From positions 1 through 45,735 of the forward strand of contig JARHZW010000028.1 of NCBI GenBank assembly GCA_029264685.1: a stretch of DNA of 45,735 nucleotides, written 5' to 3'. Position 1 is the first letter of the stretch; every line of letters starts with the position of its first letter. The notes under the pieces were generated by a model that had not been told where the DNA came from, did not search any database, and saw nothing but the letters and a program-made list of their open reading frames with translations. A program made the translations under genes and the position numbers. Source of the DNA: Candidatus Limivicinus sp. (GTDB taxonomy: Bacteria > Bacillota > Clostridia > Oscillospirales > Oscillospiraceae). Of the stretch, positions 32,027 to 40,512 are shown piece after piece.

Positions 32027-32059
32027 ACAAAAAGAATTATTTTATGGAGGATCGGGATA

Positions 32060-32887
32060 ATGCCGCAAATTCTCTGCCCCGTCTGCGGCGGGGTACTGAC
32101 TGAAAATGAAAAAAGCTATGCCTGTTCAAAGGGACACAGCTTCGACAGGGCTAAAAGCGGATATGTAAATCTGCTCATTTCCCACCAGAGCGGCTCTCAG
32201 CACGGGGATGACAGAGAAATGGTACGCTCCAGAAGAGCTTTTCTCGAGGGAGGATATTATGAACCGCTCAGAGCCGAAATCTGCAAAACTGTTCTTGAAA
32301 ACAGCGGCGCTGAAGTGTCTCTGTTAGATTCAGGATGCGGTGAATGCTGGTACACGGCTGAGGTGGAAAAAACTCTCCTTAAAGCGGGAAAAACCGCTGA
32401 CATTGTGGGAATTGACATTTCAAAGGATGCCCTTAAAATGGGCGACAGGCGTGGTGAAAATCTCCGTCTGGCGGTTGCCAGCGCCTATCGGCTGCCATGC
32501 GGGAATGAAAGCTGCGATATTATTTTAAATGTTTTTGCGCCCTTTGCAGGCGAGGAGTATTTAAGAACTCTGAAAAAAGGCGGATGCCTAATTCATGTGT
32601 CGCCTGACGAGGGACATCTGTGGGAGCTAAAAAAGGCGGTATATGATAAGCCATACTTAAATGATGCGCCTGCACCTGCACAGGAGGGACTGACTCTGTG
32701 CGAGGAAAAGAAACTTCATTACAGAATTGAGATTGACAATAAAGAGCATATAAAAGCTCTGTTTATGATGACACCCTATGCACACAAAACAAGTCAGGGA
32801 GATATAGCACGGCTTGACAGTCTGGAGCATCTTGAGGTGGCGGCGGAGTTCGTAATAAGGCTTTATAAAAAAACTGTAGAATTTTAG
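32060..32887 (+). CDS. 23S rRNA (guanine) methyltransferase, RlmA family
   Basis: About 275 residues. The N-terminal zinc finger Cys6-x2-Cys9...Cys22-x3-His26 (LCPVCGGVL, YACSKGHSFDRAKSGYVNLL) is specific for RlmA/TlrB. The SAM site is in LLDSGCGECWY (motif I) and IVGIDISKDALK. RlmA enzymes methylate guanine 745 or 748 of 23S rRNA; which one cannot be told. GGAGG lies 10 nt before the ATG. A lipoprotein gene follows after 16 nt. Confidence 0.92.
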   Translation: MPQILCPVCGGVLTENEKSYACSKGHSFDRAKSGYVNLLISHQSGSQHGDDREMVRSRRAFLEGGYYEPLRAEICKTVLENSGAEVSLLDSGCGECWYTAEVEKTLLKAGKTADIVGIDISKDALKMGDRRGENLRLAVASAYRLPCGNESCDIILNVFAPFAGEEYLRTLKKGGCLIHVSPDEGHLWELKKAVYDKPYLNDAPAPAQEGLTLCEEKKLHYRIEIDNKEHIKALFMMTPYAHKTSQGDIARLDSLEHLEVAAEFVIRLYKKTVEF

Positions 32888-32903
32888 CAGAAAGAGGTGC
32901 AGC

Positions 32904-33866
32904 ATGAAATTTAAAAAGGTATTTTTATGTTTGCTGGCAGTGTTGACTCTAACCGGATGCCAGACGGTTAAACAGCCGCAGGCGGAGGAAACTGAAGCTG
33001 TCACAGTTGCAGAGCCGATACAGGAGTATAATTTAAATGAAAAAACCAAGTGGTTTATAGGAAAACCTACATATGAGCAAGTGCTTGAGGATATAGACAG
33101 CCAAAATAATACACTGCCTGCAAATCCTGACGAATTCTATACAGAGATGGTGTTTGATAAGGGAAGAATGTACCTTAAAGTTACAGAAGAGCAGAAAAAG
33201 AATCTCATTGCCAACAATGAAAAGCTTATCAGGGGCGCAGAAGCACACTTCAAGCAGATTTCCGAGAGAAATTCGGTAGAATGGAACGAGGATTTTTCAA
33301 AGGTGGTTTACCATGTTGACTATGAAAAAAGCTTAAGCGGCAGCATGGTGGAAAGCGGGGTGAACATGACAACGCTTGTTATGATAAATTCACTTATGTA
33401 TATTAATCGCACCCTTGTTACGGGAGACAGCGGGGCAGCCATAGACACCACCATGATAAATGCCGACAGCGGACACATTCTTTCAAATGCTCTTATGCCC
33501 TATGAATCCATATCTATCTCATATGAGGACTACGAACTGAGCAAAACTCAGGATGTATCGGAAAGCTCTGAATATAAGGATTATGTTGAGATAAAAATGG
33601 AAATCACGGATATGGACGAGAAGAGAATTATATTTACACCTTTGGAGAAAGATAAATTCTACACCGAAGATGAAAAACTATGTCTGTGCCGTGACAGCGT
33701 GTACGCCGAAGAAGTTGCGTTACCCGTTGAGTTAAATGTGGGCGATATTATGCTGCTGCGGCTTGACGGCACATATGCCCTTCATGACGACGGAGACGAA
33801 ATTCCGGATATAGCGCCTAAAACTATAATTCCGTTAAAATACTGGGAAGCAGCACATAAAAATTAA
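32904..33866 (+). CDS. Lipoprotein, function unknown
   Basis: A 320-residue protein with a lipoprotein signal (lipobox LTGC, Cys19), an acidic linker and a mature domain without a motif I recognise. There is an internal Gly/Ser/Met-rich hydrophobic stretch around residues 148-170 (SGVNMTTLVMINSLMY), and the C-terminal part is acidic. AGAGGTG precedes the ATG. Probably co-transcribed with rlmA, though no functional link is evident. Confidence 0.82.
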   Translation: MKFKKVFLCLLAVLTLTGCQTVKQPQAEETEAVTVAEPIQEYNLNEKTKWFIGKPTYEQVLEDIDSQNNTLPANPDEFYTEMVFDKGRMYLKVTEEQKKNLIANNEKLIRGAEAHFKQISERNSVEWNEDFSKVVYHVDYEKSLSGSMVESGVNMTTLVMINSLMYINRTLVTGDSGAAIDTTMINADSGHILSNALMPYESISISYEDYELSKTQDVSESSEYKDYVEIKMEITDMDEKRIIFTPLEKDKFYTEDEKLCLCRDSVYAEEVALPVELNVGDIMLLRLDGTYALHDDGDEIPDIAPKTIIPLKYWEAAHKN

Positions 33867-33896
33867 ATCTCAGCATTATAATTCTGATACTATGCT

Positions 33897-33933
33897 AAAA
33901 TCACCTGTTTGTGTTAACAAACAGGTGATTTTA
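33897..33933. terminator. Bidirectional terminator
   Basis: A perfect 16-bp stem (33897-33912 with 33917-33932) and GTTA loop lies between the convergent lipoprotein and kdpE-like genes. Confidence 0.9.
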
Positions 33934-33942
33934 TATGGCGTT

Positions 33943-34638
33943 TTATTCCGTTTTTATCATCCGATACCCCACCCCTATGTGGGTCTGAATATACTGGGGA
34001 GAATTTGGCGTCTGCTCAAGTTTTTTTCTCAGCGAAGCCATAAACACACGCATTGAAGCCAGATCGTTTTCCCTGCTGCTGCCCCAGATCTTATCTGTTA
34101 TATAGCTGTGGGTCAGCACCTTTCCCACATTTTTGGCCAGTAGGCACAGCAGCTTATATTCTATGGGGGTCAGGTGCAGTTCCTCACCGCCTAAATAGGC
34201 GCAGCCAGCGGCAAAATCTATGCAGAGCTTTCCGTTTTTAAACACTGCGTCTCCGTTGTCCGTACTGACGGCTGCAAGACGGCGGCAGGTTGAGCGGATT
34301 CTGGCCAGCAGCTCCTCAACTGAGAAGGGCTTTGTAAGATAATCATCTGCACCTGCATCCAGAGCCGAAATTTTGTCTTCGTCTTCACTTCGGGCGGAAA
34401 TTACGATAATGGGAACATTTGACCAGCTTCTGATTTTCGTTATAAGCTCAACGCCGTCCATGTCAGGGAGACCCAAATCAAGAAGTATTATGTCCGGATT
34501 GTGACTTGAGGCAAGCATGATTGCGGCATCTCCGTTTGCGGCGCTTAAATAACGGTAATCGTGAGCCTTTAAAGTGGTTGTTATAAGATTTCTTACCGGA
34601 GGGTCATCCTCAACGGTGAGTATAAGGGCTTTATTCAT
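33943..34638 (-). CDS. KdpE-like OmpR-family response regulator
   Basis: A 231-residue regulator. Receiver domain: acidic pocket VEDDPPVR, phospho-acceptor Asp54 in DIILLDLGLPDMDG, switch and Lys in VISARSEDEDK and DDYLTKPFSVEEL. The C-terminal winged helix has LTPIEYKLLCLLAKNVGKVL and MRVFMASLRKKLEQ. Closest to KdpE. It overlaps the kinase gene by 8 nt. In this window it is linked to trkH rather than to kdpABC, so it probably controls TrkH-type potassium uptake. Confidence 0.92.
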   Translation of the reverse strand: MNKALILTVEDDPPVRNLITTTLKAHDYRYLSAANGDAAIMLASSHNPDIILLDLGLPDMDGVELITKIRSWSNVPIIVISARSEDEDKISALDAGADDYLTKPFSVEELLARIRSTCRRLAAVSTDNGDAVFKNGKLCIDFAAGCAYLGGEELHLTPIEYKLLCLLAKNVGKVLTHSYITDKIWGSSRENDLASMRVFMASLRKKLEQTPNSPQYIQTHIGVGYRMIKTE

Positions 34639-36589
34639 GTATTTCCACCTCTCCTACAGGCAATGAGACAGTAAAAACTGTACCGTGGGGATGATTGTCT
34701 GCAACGCTTATTTTTCCTTTGTGGGCTTCTACTATGGATTTGCACAGGGAAAGCCCCAGCCCCAGACTTCGGCGGCTGTCGGCAGCTTTGCTGTTACCGG
34801 TAAAAAACATATCGAAAATGTGAGCTTTGTCACTGTCGGAAATGCCGTTTCCGTTATCCCGTATCATTAAAACGGCACAGCTTTCCTGTTTTTCCGCCTC
34901 AACCTCAATAAGTGTTCCGGCGGGTGTATGCTTAACTGCGTTGTCAATGAGATTTATTATTACCTGCACCATGAGCTTTGCATCAGCCTGTATTATAATA
35001 AAATCATCAGGCATTGTGACTTTGATTTCGTGTCCGCAGCGTTTATTGTCCATGCGGCTGACAGCTTCACTTACAATATCTTCCAGAAGTTCTGAGGACA
35101 GCCGCAGATTCATTCTTCCGTCTTCAAGCTTTGTTACGGCCAGAAGATTTTCAACCAGATTTATAAGCCACATTGAGTCTTCATATATATCTGCATAAAT
35201 CTGCTGTCTGGTAGCCTTATCAAAGCTGTCTGCATTTGACAGAAGATTGGAGGCGTTGCCGGAGATGGATGTCAAAGGAGTGCGTAAGTCATGGGAAATT
35301 GAGCGGAGAAGATTTGCTCTCAGCCTTTCGTTTTCTGCCAGCAATTCATTTTCACGCTTTTCACGGGCATTTTTCTCGTTTTGGAGAGCAAGGGCACATT
35401 CACCAAGAACTGCTGTTATTAGACTCTCGTCAAAGGCGTCCGGATGCTCCTTGCCGTAATATACACCGGACAGAGCCATAACCTTTTCACCGGAGTTAAC
35501 CGGATAATAGGTCCAGCCCTGAGCAGAAAAAGCTTCGGGGCGCAGCCTTCTGCGGAGCTTGTCGGTAAAATCTTCGAGGACTGACGGAGGGATAGGAGGA
35601 GCCTGCTGCGGCGTGTCTCCGTTTGCCGGGAAAAACCTGCCGTTTTCTGCCGAACCGTCCTTTATGCTGAAAAAAACAAGATCCTTATTCAGAAGCTCAC
35701 GGAGTTGCCCGGCAGTCAGAGAAATTATTTCTTCTTGGCTTACGGCACCTTGCAAAAGCTGATTGGTATCAAACAGAAGTTTTGTTCTGTGGGCTGCAAG
35801 AGCGGATTTTGCGGCGTGCTGTTTAAGCTTTGCGGCAAGACCTCCGCTTATGAGAGCCGAGACAAGCATGACAGCAAATGTCAAAGGATAGCTGCTGTCA
35901 TATGCCAGAAAGGTATATCGTGGCACAGTAAAGAAAAAGTTAAATATAAGGACGCTCAGTACCGAGGCAATTATTCCGCACAGACGGCTGTTTGTTACAA
36001 CGGAAATAATGACAACACCGAGAATATACACGGTTATGATATTCGATTCCAAATAGCCGCAATTCCAGAAGAGCAGGTCTATAAGAGTTGCGAGACATAA
36101 AATCAGAATGCTTAACCCGATATCCCTGAGACTTATATGCAGGTCGGGCTTCTTTTTTGGCTGACGGTATTGAGCTGTGGGAAAGTCAGGAATGATATAA
36201 ATGTCAAGATTAGGGGCGAGTTCTATAAGCTGATCGGTTAACACAGGCTTTTTGAAAAAACGATGCTTTTTTACAATGCTTCTTCCAAGAACGATTTTGC
36301 TTACAGCGGACAGACGGGCAAATTCTGCTATCTGGTAGGCCACATCTTCACCATATACGGTTTCGATAGATGCACCTGATTTTTCCGCAAGCTTTAAATT
36401 TTGCCTGAGACGCTCCCTGTCCTGAATACTCATAGATGAAAATTCAGGAGTTTCAACGAAAAGGGCGGTAAATTTGGCATTGAAGGCCTGAGCCATTTTT
36501 CGGGCGGCACGGATTATTCTGGCGTTTGAAGGGGACGAGGACAGGCAGACAAGAATATGCTCATTTTCGGTAAAATTCTCCATGCTCAT
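34631..36589 (-). CDS. KdpD-like sensor kinase lacking the N-terminal KdpD domain
   Basis: A 652-residue histidine kinase. Order: universal-stress-protein-like domain (about residues 8-135), a four-helix DUF4118 membrane unit (about 150-255, LIFNFFFTVPRYTFLAYDSS), a GAF-like region, HisKA with phospho-acceptor His433 in LRSISHDLRTPLTSISGNA, and HATPase with NLIDNAVKHTPAG, RDNGNGIS and LGLGLSLCKSIVEAHKG. Full KdpD is about 890 residues; the missing part is the first domain with the Walker-type ATP site. Upstream genes are a 60-residue membrane protein and trkH; kdpE-like follows with an 8-nt overlap. Confidence 0.9.
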   Translation of the reverse strand: MSMENFTENEHILVCLSSSPSNARIIRAARKMAQAFNAKFTALFVETPEFSSMSIQDRERLRQNLKLAEKSGASIETVYGEDVAYQIAEFARLSAVSKIVLGRSIVKKHRFFKKPVLTDQLIELAPNLDIYIIPDFPTAQYRQPKKKPDLHISLRDIGLSILILCLATLIDLLFWNCGYLESNIITVYILGVVIISVVTNSRLCGIIASVLSVLIFNFFFTVPRYTFLAYDSSYPLTFAVMLVSALISGGLAAKLKQHAAKSALAAHRTKLLFDTNQLLQGAVSQEEIISLTAGQLRELLNKDLVFFSIKDGSAENGRFFPANGDTPQQAPPIPPSVLEDFTDKLRRRLRPEAFSAQGWTYYPVNSGEKVMALSGVYYGKEHPDAFDESLITAVLGECALALQNEKNAREKRENELLAENERLRANLLRSISHDLRTPLTSISGNASNLLSNADSFDKATRQQIYADIYEDSMWLINLVENLLAVTKLEDGRMNLRLSSELLEDIVSEAVSRMDNKRCGHEIKVTMPDDFIIIQADAKLMVQVIINLIDNAVKHTPAGTLIEVEAEKQESCAVLMIRDNGNGISDSDKAHIFDMFFTGNSKAADSRRSLGLGLSLCKSIVEAHKGKISVADNHPHGTVFTVSLPVGEVEIHE

Positions 36590-36618
36590 CCCTCCTGAAA
36601 TTATCTGTTGTTATTATA

Positions 36619-36801
36619 TCACTTATTTTCTTCCTGTTCCATATAAATAATTCTCACATCAGAATAACGGGGCGGGCCGCCGTTTCTTTCCGGTACCATA
36701 ACTCTGGCACTGTGCATAATAAATCGGTCGAGCTTTGCCATAACGAAATATCCGCCTACAGCTATGAGAATAAAAGCGAAAACAAGAATAATTGCGGTCA
36801 T
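36619..36801 (-). CDS. Small single-helix membrane protein in the trkH operon
   Basis: A 60-residue protein: one N-terminal transmembrane helix (TAIILVFAFILIAVGGYFVM), then MAKLDRFI and a hydrophilic tail with PERNGGPPRYSDVRII. Its start is preceded by GGAGGG. It sits between trkH and the KdpD-like kinase gene, 29 nt before the latter. No known family is recognised by me; KdpF is a small Kdp subunit, but the sequences are not evidently similar. It could be an accessory subunit of TrkH or a link to the kinase. Confidence 0.75.
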   Translation of the reverse strand: MTAIILVFAFILIAVGGYFVMAKLDRFIMHSARVMVPERNGGPPRYSDVRIIYMEQEENK

Positions 36802-36837
36802 GTCAGGCCCTCCTTAGTATAATTTCGATAAAAGCCG

Positions 36838-38169
36838 TCAGCCTACGCTGATTTTTTCAAGCGGAAGTCTGGAGGCATAAAATCTGTCGGCTGGCAGAGT
36901 TGCGTAAATCAGGGTTAAACCGCCAACTCGCCCGAAGTACATCAGGAAAATAAGAATTATACGGGAAATACCTCCAAGTTCAGGGGTGATTCCCAAACTC
37001 AGTCCAACGGTTGCGATTGCAGATGAACATTCAAAAAGACAGGCAGAGAGAGGAAGCTGTTCAATTATACTCATGCAGATAGCGCTGCCGGAAAAAAGAA
37101 GTAGATACATTATGGCGATGGCAGCGGCGCTTTTTATCGTGTCAGAAGAAATACGGCGCCCGAAAAGGCAGGCATCTTCACGCCTTTTAAATACGGATAC
37201 TGCACTTGCAAGAAGTACAGCAAGAGTGCCCGTTTTCATACCGCCGGCAGTAGAACCTGAGGAACCGCCCGTCAGCATAAGAAATATGCAGATAGCAAGG
37301 CCCGCTCCGCTGATAGCGGTCAAATCCACGGTGTTGAAGCCAGCGGTTCTGGGAGTGACAGACTGGAAAAGAGAACTCCACAGTCTTTCTTTTGCAGGCA
37401 TATCCGCAAATTCAAAGAAGAAAAAGTACAGGGCAGGCAGAATAATTAAGACTGCGGTAACAGAGAGTACGGTTTTGCTCTGCATATGGTACCTTCTCAA
37501 ATGAAGCTTTTTTTCTTTTATGTCAAGCCATGTCATAAATCCTATGCCGCCTGTTATAATAAGCGCCATAATTGCTATGTTTATAATCGGGTCATCGGCA
37601 AAGGCGGTAAGAGAAGAATAAGGACTGTTTACGCCCATAAGGTCAAAGCCGGCGTTGCAGAAGGCAGAAATTGAGTGGAAAACCGAATACCATATTCCTT
37701 CTCCGAGCCCCAGACGGGGAATAAAGGCACAGCTCAAAAGGGCAGCACCTGTCAGCTCAATAAAAAAGGTGGATTTGATTATAAAGGAACTTAAACGCAC
37801 CACACCTCTCAGCTCATGTGCGGCCACTGCTTCCTGCATAGTGCTTCTCTGCATAAGACCTATTTTTCTTCCTGCCGCTGTACTGATGCCCAGTGCAAGG
37901 GTCATGACACCCAAACCGCCTATCTGAATAAGACATAAAATGACAATCTGACCGAAAAGTGTCCAGGTGGTTGCGGTGTCATGGACCACGAGACCTGTTA
38001 CGCAGACGGCTGAGGTGGAAGTAAAAAGTGCATCCGAAAAGCTCACATCATCAGGGTTATGAGCCGATACCGGCAGATTTAAAAGCAGCGCTCCTATAAA
38101 TATTACAAGGGCAAAGCCCAGACATATGATTTTAAACGAGCTGAGTCGTCTTTTTATATATAAGCCCAT
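36838..38169 (-). CDS. Trk-type potassium uptake membrane subunit (TrkH/KtrB)
   Basis: A 443-residue potassium transporter subunit with repeated membrane-pore-membrane units. Selectivity segments are TSTSAVCVTGLVV, SISAFCNAGFDLMG, SVTPRTAGFNTVDL and the last pore region SAIATVGLSLGITPELG; the GGSSGSTAGGMKTGT segment is the gating loop. Length and the four pore loops fit TrkH/KtrB. Its TrkA/KtrA partner is not in the window. First gene of the unit with the 60-residue protein, kinase and regulator. A weak extended -10 (TATAGA, minus strand near 38199) lies upstream; the IS element begins 112 bp upstream. Confidence 0.92.
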   Translation of the reverse strand: MGLYIKRRLSSFKIICLGFALVIFIGALLLNLPVSAHNPDDVSFSDALFTSTSAVCVTGLVVHDTATTWTLFGQIVILCLIQIGGLGVMTLALGISTAAGRKIGLMQRSTMQEAVAAHELRGVVRLSSFIIKSTFFIELTGAALLSCAFIPRLGLGEGIWYSVFHSISAFCNAGFDLMGVNSPYSSLTAFADDPIINIAIMALIITGGIGFMTWLDIKEKKLHLRRYHMQSKTVLSVTAVLIILPALYFFFFEFADMPAKERLWSSLFQSVTPRTAGFNTVDLTAISGAGLAICIFLMLTGGSSGSTAGGMKTGTLAVLLASAVSVFKRREDACLFGRRISSDTIKSAAAIAIMYLLLFSGSAICMSIIEQLPLSACLFECSSAIATVGLSLGITPELGGISRIILIFLMYFGRVGGLTLIYATLPADRFYASRLPLEKISVG

Positions 38170-38280
38170 GTGAAAACTCCTTTTTTTCTTAGGCTTATTC
38201 TATAACAAATCAGATAAAAACGGATTAAGGATGCTGATTGCTGTGTTAAGACGGTATAAAGAACATTGATATCTGAGAAA

Positions 38281-38308
38281 TGAACTGCACCTCATTTGTT
38301 AGACAGTA
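38281..38308. repeat. Left inverted repeat of the IS element
   Basis: Shares TGAAxTGCxCC and TAGACAxTA with the right end. Confidence 0.8.
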
Positions 38309-38326
38309 CGATATACTGAATAACAA

Positions 38327-39524
38327 GTGGGGTGCTTTACTATTCCAAAAGGAATACAAAACAAACGTTATGTATCGGAATTTAAGAAACAAGTTGTCGA
38401 AGCTGTCGTACAAGGTGGTCTTAGCTACCAGGAAGCTGCCAGAATTTACGAAGTTCAAGGGCAGGACCGTATTCAAAGTTGGGAACGGAGCTATCTGCAA
38501 GAAGGACCGGAAGGTCTTACTATTGAGCGACGAGGATGCAGAAGCACAGGCAAACCCAAGCAGTTGGCCAATAAGATAGAGGAGGATCTGCTCGCCGAGG
38601 TTCAGCGGCTGCGTGCAGAAAATGTTTACCTAAAAAACTTGCAAGCCTTGGTTTTGGAGAGAGCGAAGCCAGCAGAAAAAATGCTGGTATTCCAAAATCT
38701 AAGGCGAAAACTTATCTTGAGACTTCTGCTTGAAATCGCTCAGTTGTCCCGTGCGACCTTCTATTACCACCTGAAACAAATGAAGTGTACCGACAAATAT
38801 GAGACAGCAAAAGCAGAAATTACCGCTATTTGCCACGAGAACAAGGGTAGATACGGGTATCGCCGTATTACCGAAGGACTACGGAACCGAAAAAAATATC
38901 TTAATCACAAGACTGTTCAGCGCTTAATGAAACAGCTGGGCCTTATTTGCCGTGTTTACATGAAGAAATACCGTTCTTACAAAGGCGAAGTTGGGAAGAT
39001 AGCTCCCAATCTGCTACAGCGCAATTTCCACGCAGATAAGCCAAACCAGAAGTGGGGCACAGATGTAACAAAGTTTAGTTTATTTGAAGAAAAACTGTAT
39101 CTTTCACCCATTCTTGATTTATGGAGCAGTGATCTGGTCAGCTATACGATTTTGGACAGACCAGTTCTCAGTATGGTAACCTCTATGATGGACAAGACAT
39201 TTGAAGAAATACCAGATGGCACAAATTTAATTCTTCACTCCAACCAAGACTGGCATTACCAGCACAAACAGTACCAATAAATGCTCAAAAAAAGGTATTC
39301 GGCAGAGCATGAGCCGCAAAGGTAATTTCTTGGACGATGCAGTGATTGAGAACTTCTTTGCTCTACTCAAAAGCGAGCTGCTGTACCTGCAAGAATTTAA
39401 GTCTATGGAACACTTCAAGTCAGAGTTGATTGCGTATTTGGATTACTACAACAAACGAATCAGGGCAAAGCTAAAGGGCCTGCCGTCTGCGATTCACAGA
39501 CAACATGCCCTTTCGGTAGCTTGA
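38327..39524 (+). pseudogene. IS3-family transposase, inactivated
   Basis: The frame opens with an OrfA-type part (GGLSYQEAARIYEVQGQDRI and a Leu-zipper EEDLLAEVQRLRAENVYLKN) and runs on in the same frame into OrfB (RATFYYHLKQM, GRYGYRRITEGLRN, KWGTDVTKFSL). Asp246 is the first catalytic residue. The second catalytic Asp of the LHSDQGW motif is Asn306 (LHSNQDW). Next, a TAA (39278-39280) follows QYQ where the family reads QYQRML. A +1 base in the A run at 39287-39293 shifts the frame; the rest, with the third catalytic Glu in AVIENFFALLKSE, is read in another frame up to 39524. Three separate lesions make it non-functional. Confidence 0.9.
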
Positions 39525-39542
39525 ACAATTTTTAATTCAAAA

Positions 39543-39569
39543 TAGTGTCTATTTTTTGGGGGCACTTCA
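39543..39569. repeat. Right inverted repeat of the IS element
   Basis: Read on the minus strand, begins TGAAGTGCCCCC and contains TAGACACTA, matching the left end. Confidence 0.8.
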
Positions 39570-39591
39570 TAAACTGTGCCGGTTTTGACAA

Positions 39592-40500
39592 TTACATATA
39601 CTTTTCTATAAAGCTGTCCAGTTTGGCAGCGTATTCCTCGGGATATGTGTATATAGTTTCAACATGTTTTGTGCCGGCAGTAAACAGGCAGTCTTTTTCA
39701 CCCTGATACATCTCATACAGTTTTTTACCTGTCTCAAAGGCGACAAGCTTATCGTCTTCGCCATGAACAAAAAGAATAGGCTTTGTTGAACGTGAGAGAC
39801 TGTCGGTTACATCTATATCCTTTACGTCATATCCTGCAAACACTTTGTTTATAAATCTCAGGGGCTGATACATAATTCCGGACTGCACCTTGATAGAAGT
39901 GTCAGAATCCATATATCCGCTGTCTGAAACGATAAATTTAACATTGTCGGGACAGTCACCGCTCATCTGAAGTACAGTGGCACCGCCCATGGAAAAGCCG
40001 TGGAGGATTATCTCGATGTCCTGCCCGAATTTATCCTTGAGAAATTCAATCCAGCGCAGACAGTCACGGGATTCAAAATAATCAAGACCTATAAACTTTC
40101 CTTCGCTCTCACCGTGAGCCGTATGATCACAGCAGAACATATCTATACCACGGCTGTGGTAATAGTCATAATACATACTTGCCGTGTCAATATGTTCGGA
40201 GCGGTAGCCGTGAATTATAAAGACTATTTTTTTACCGTTGGAGCCGTTTGGATAATAAAATCCGCTGAGCTTTTCGCCTCTTTGAGAATTTATTGTGTAT
40301 TTCTCGCATGGAATTTCACGGAATTTTTCAATGGCCATTTTTTTGTATTCATAGTACGGCTCGTTGTGACCTTTTGAATGGGACAAAAGGGTGAGAAGAG
40401 TTGAGCTTTTACGGCAGAAAACCTGTCTGTACATTTCCTCGGTGAAAAATGCCAGACCCAAACCTATGGCGGGAATTGCTATTTTTGTTGATTTTTTCAT
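39592..40500 (-). CDS. Alpha/beta hydrolase with N-terminal membrane anchor
   Basis: A 302-residue protein with a hydrophobic N terminus (AIPAIGLGLAFF) that could anchor it, then an alpha/beta-hydrolase domain: oxyanion-region VFIIHGYRSEH, nucleophile Ser in ILHGFSMGGATVL, acid in ILFVHGEDDKLV and His in AGTKHVETI. Probably a serine hydrolase on the outer face; substrate unknown. It begins 12 nt downstream of the amino acid permease stop, so the two are one operon. The stop lies 23 nt from the IS right end, with no own terminator seen. Confidence 0.87.
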   Translation of the reverse strand: MKKSTKIAIPAIGLGLAFFTEEMYRQVFCRKSSTLLTLLSHSKGHNEPYYEYKKMAIEKFREIPCEKYTINSQRGEKLSGFYYPNGSNGKKIVFIIHGYRSEHIDTASMYYDYYHSRGIDMFCCDHTAHGESEGKFIGLDYFESRDCLRWIEFLKDKFGQDIEIILHGFSMGGATVLQMSGDCPDNVKFIVSDSGYMDSDTSIKVQSGIMYQPLRFINKVFAGYDVKDIDVTDSLSRSTKPILFVHGEDDKLVAFETGKKLYEMYQGEKDCLFTAGTKHVETIYTYPEEYAAKLDSFIEKYM

Positions 40501-40512
40501 TTTAACACCTCG

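Larger units (their letters stand above)
38281..39569 (+). mobile_element. Degenerate IS3-family (IS150-like) insertion sequence
   Basis: About 1.29 kb bounded by imperfect inverted repeats: TGAACTGCACC... at 38281 and TGAAGTGCCCC... read on the minus strand from 39569, sharing TGAAxTGCxCC and TAGACAxTA. It carries a fused OrfA-OrfB transposase frame with inactivating changes. No convincing 3-4 bp target duplication is seen (AAA on the left, TAA on the right), which fits age. It sits between trkH and the hydrolase gene. Confidence 0.9.

Noticed and set aside
31988-32059. Upstream extension of the RlmA gene
   Set aside because: The promoter TATAAT (32021-32026) lies inside it, and the zinc-finger family begins at the later ATG.
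38170-38280. c-di-AMP (ydaO) riboswitch before trkH
   Set aside because: None of the conserved blocks is visible and the leader is only about 110 nt before the IS.
38280-38579. 99-codon plus-strand frame over the IS left end
   Set aside because: It lies in another frame of the transposase OrfA part and shows no HTH or leucine-zipper features; a shadow.
38276-39573. Target-site duplication of the IS element
   Set aside because: Flanks AAA and TAA do not match; no confident duplication.
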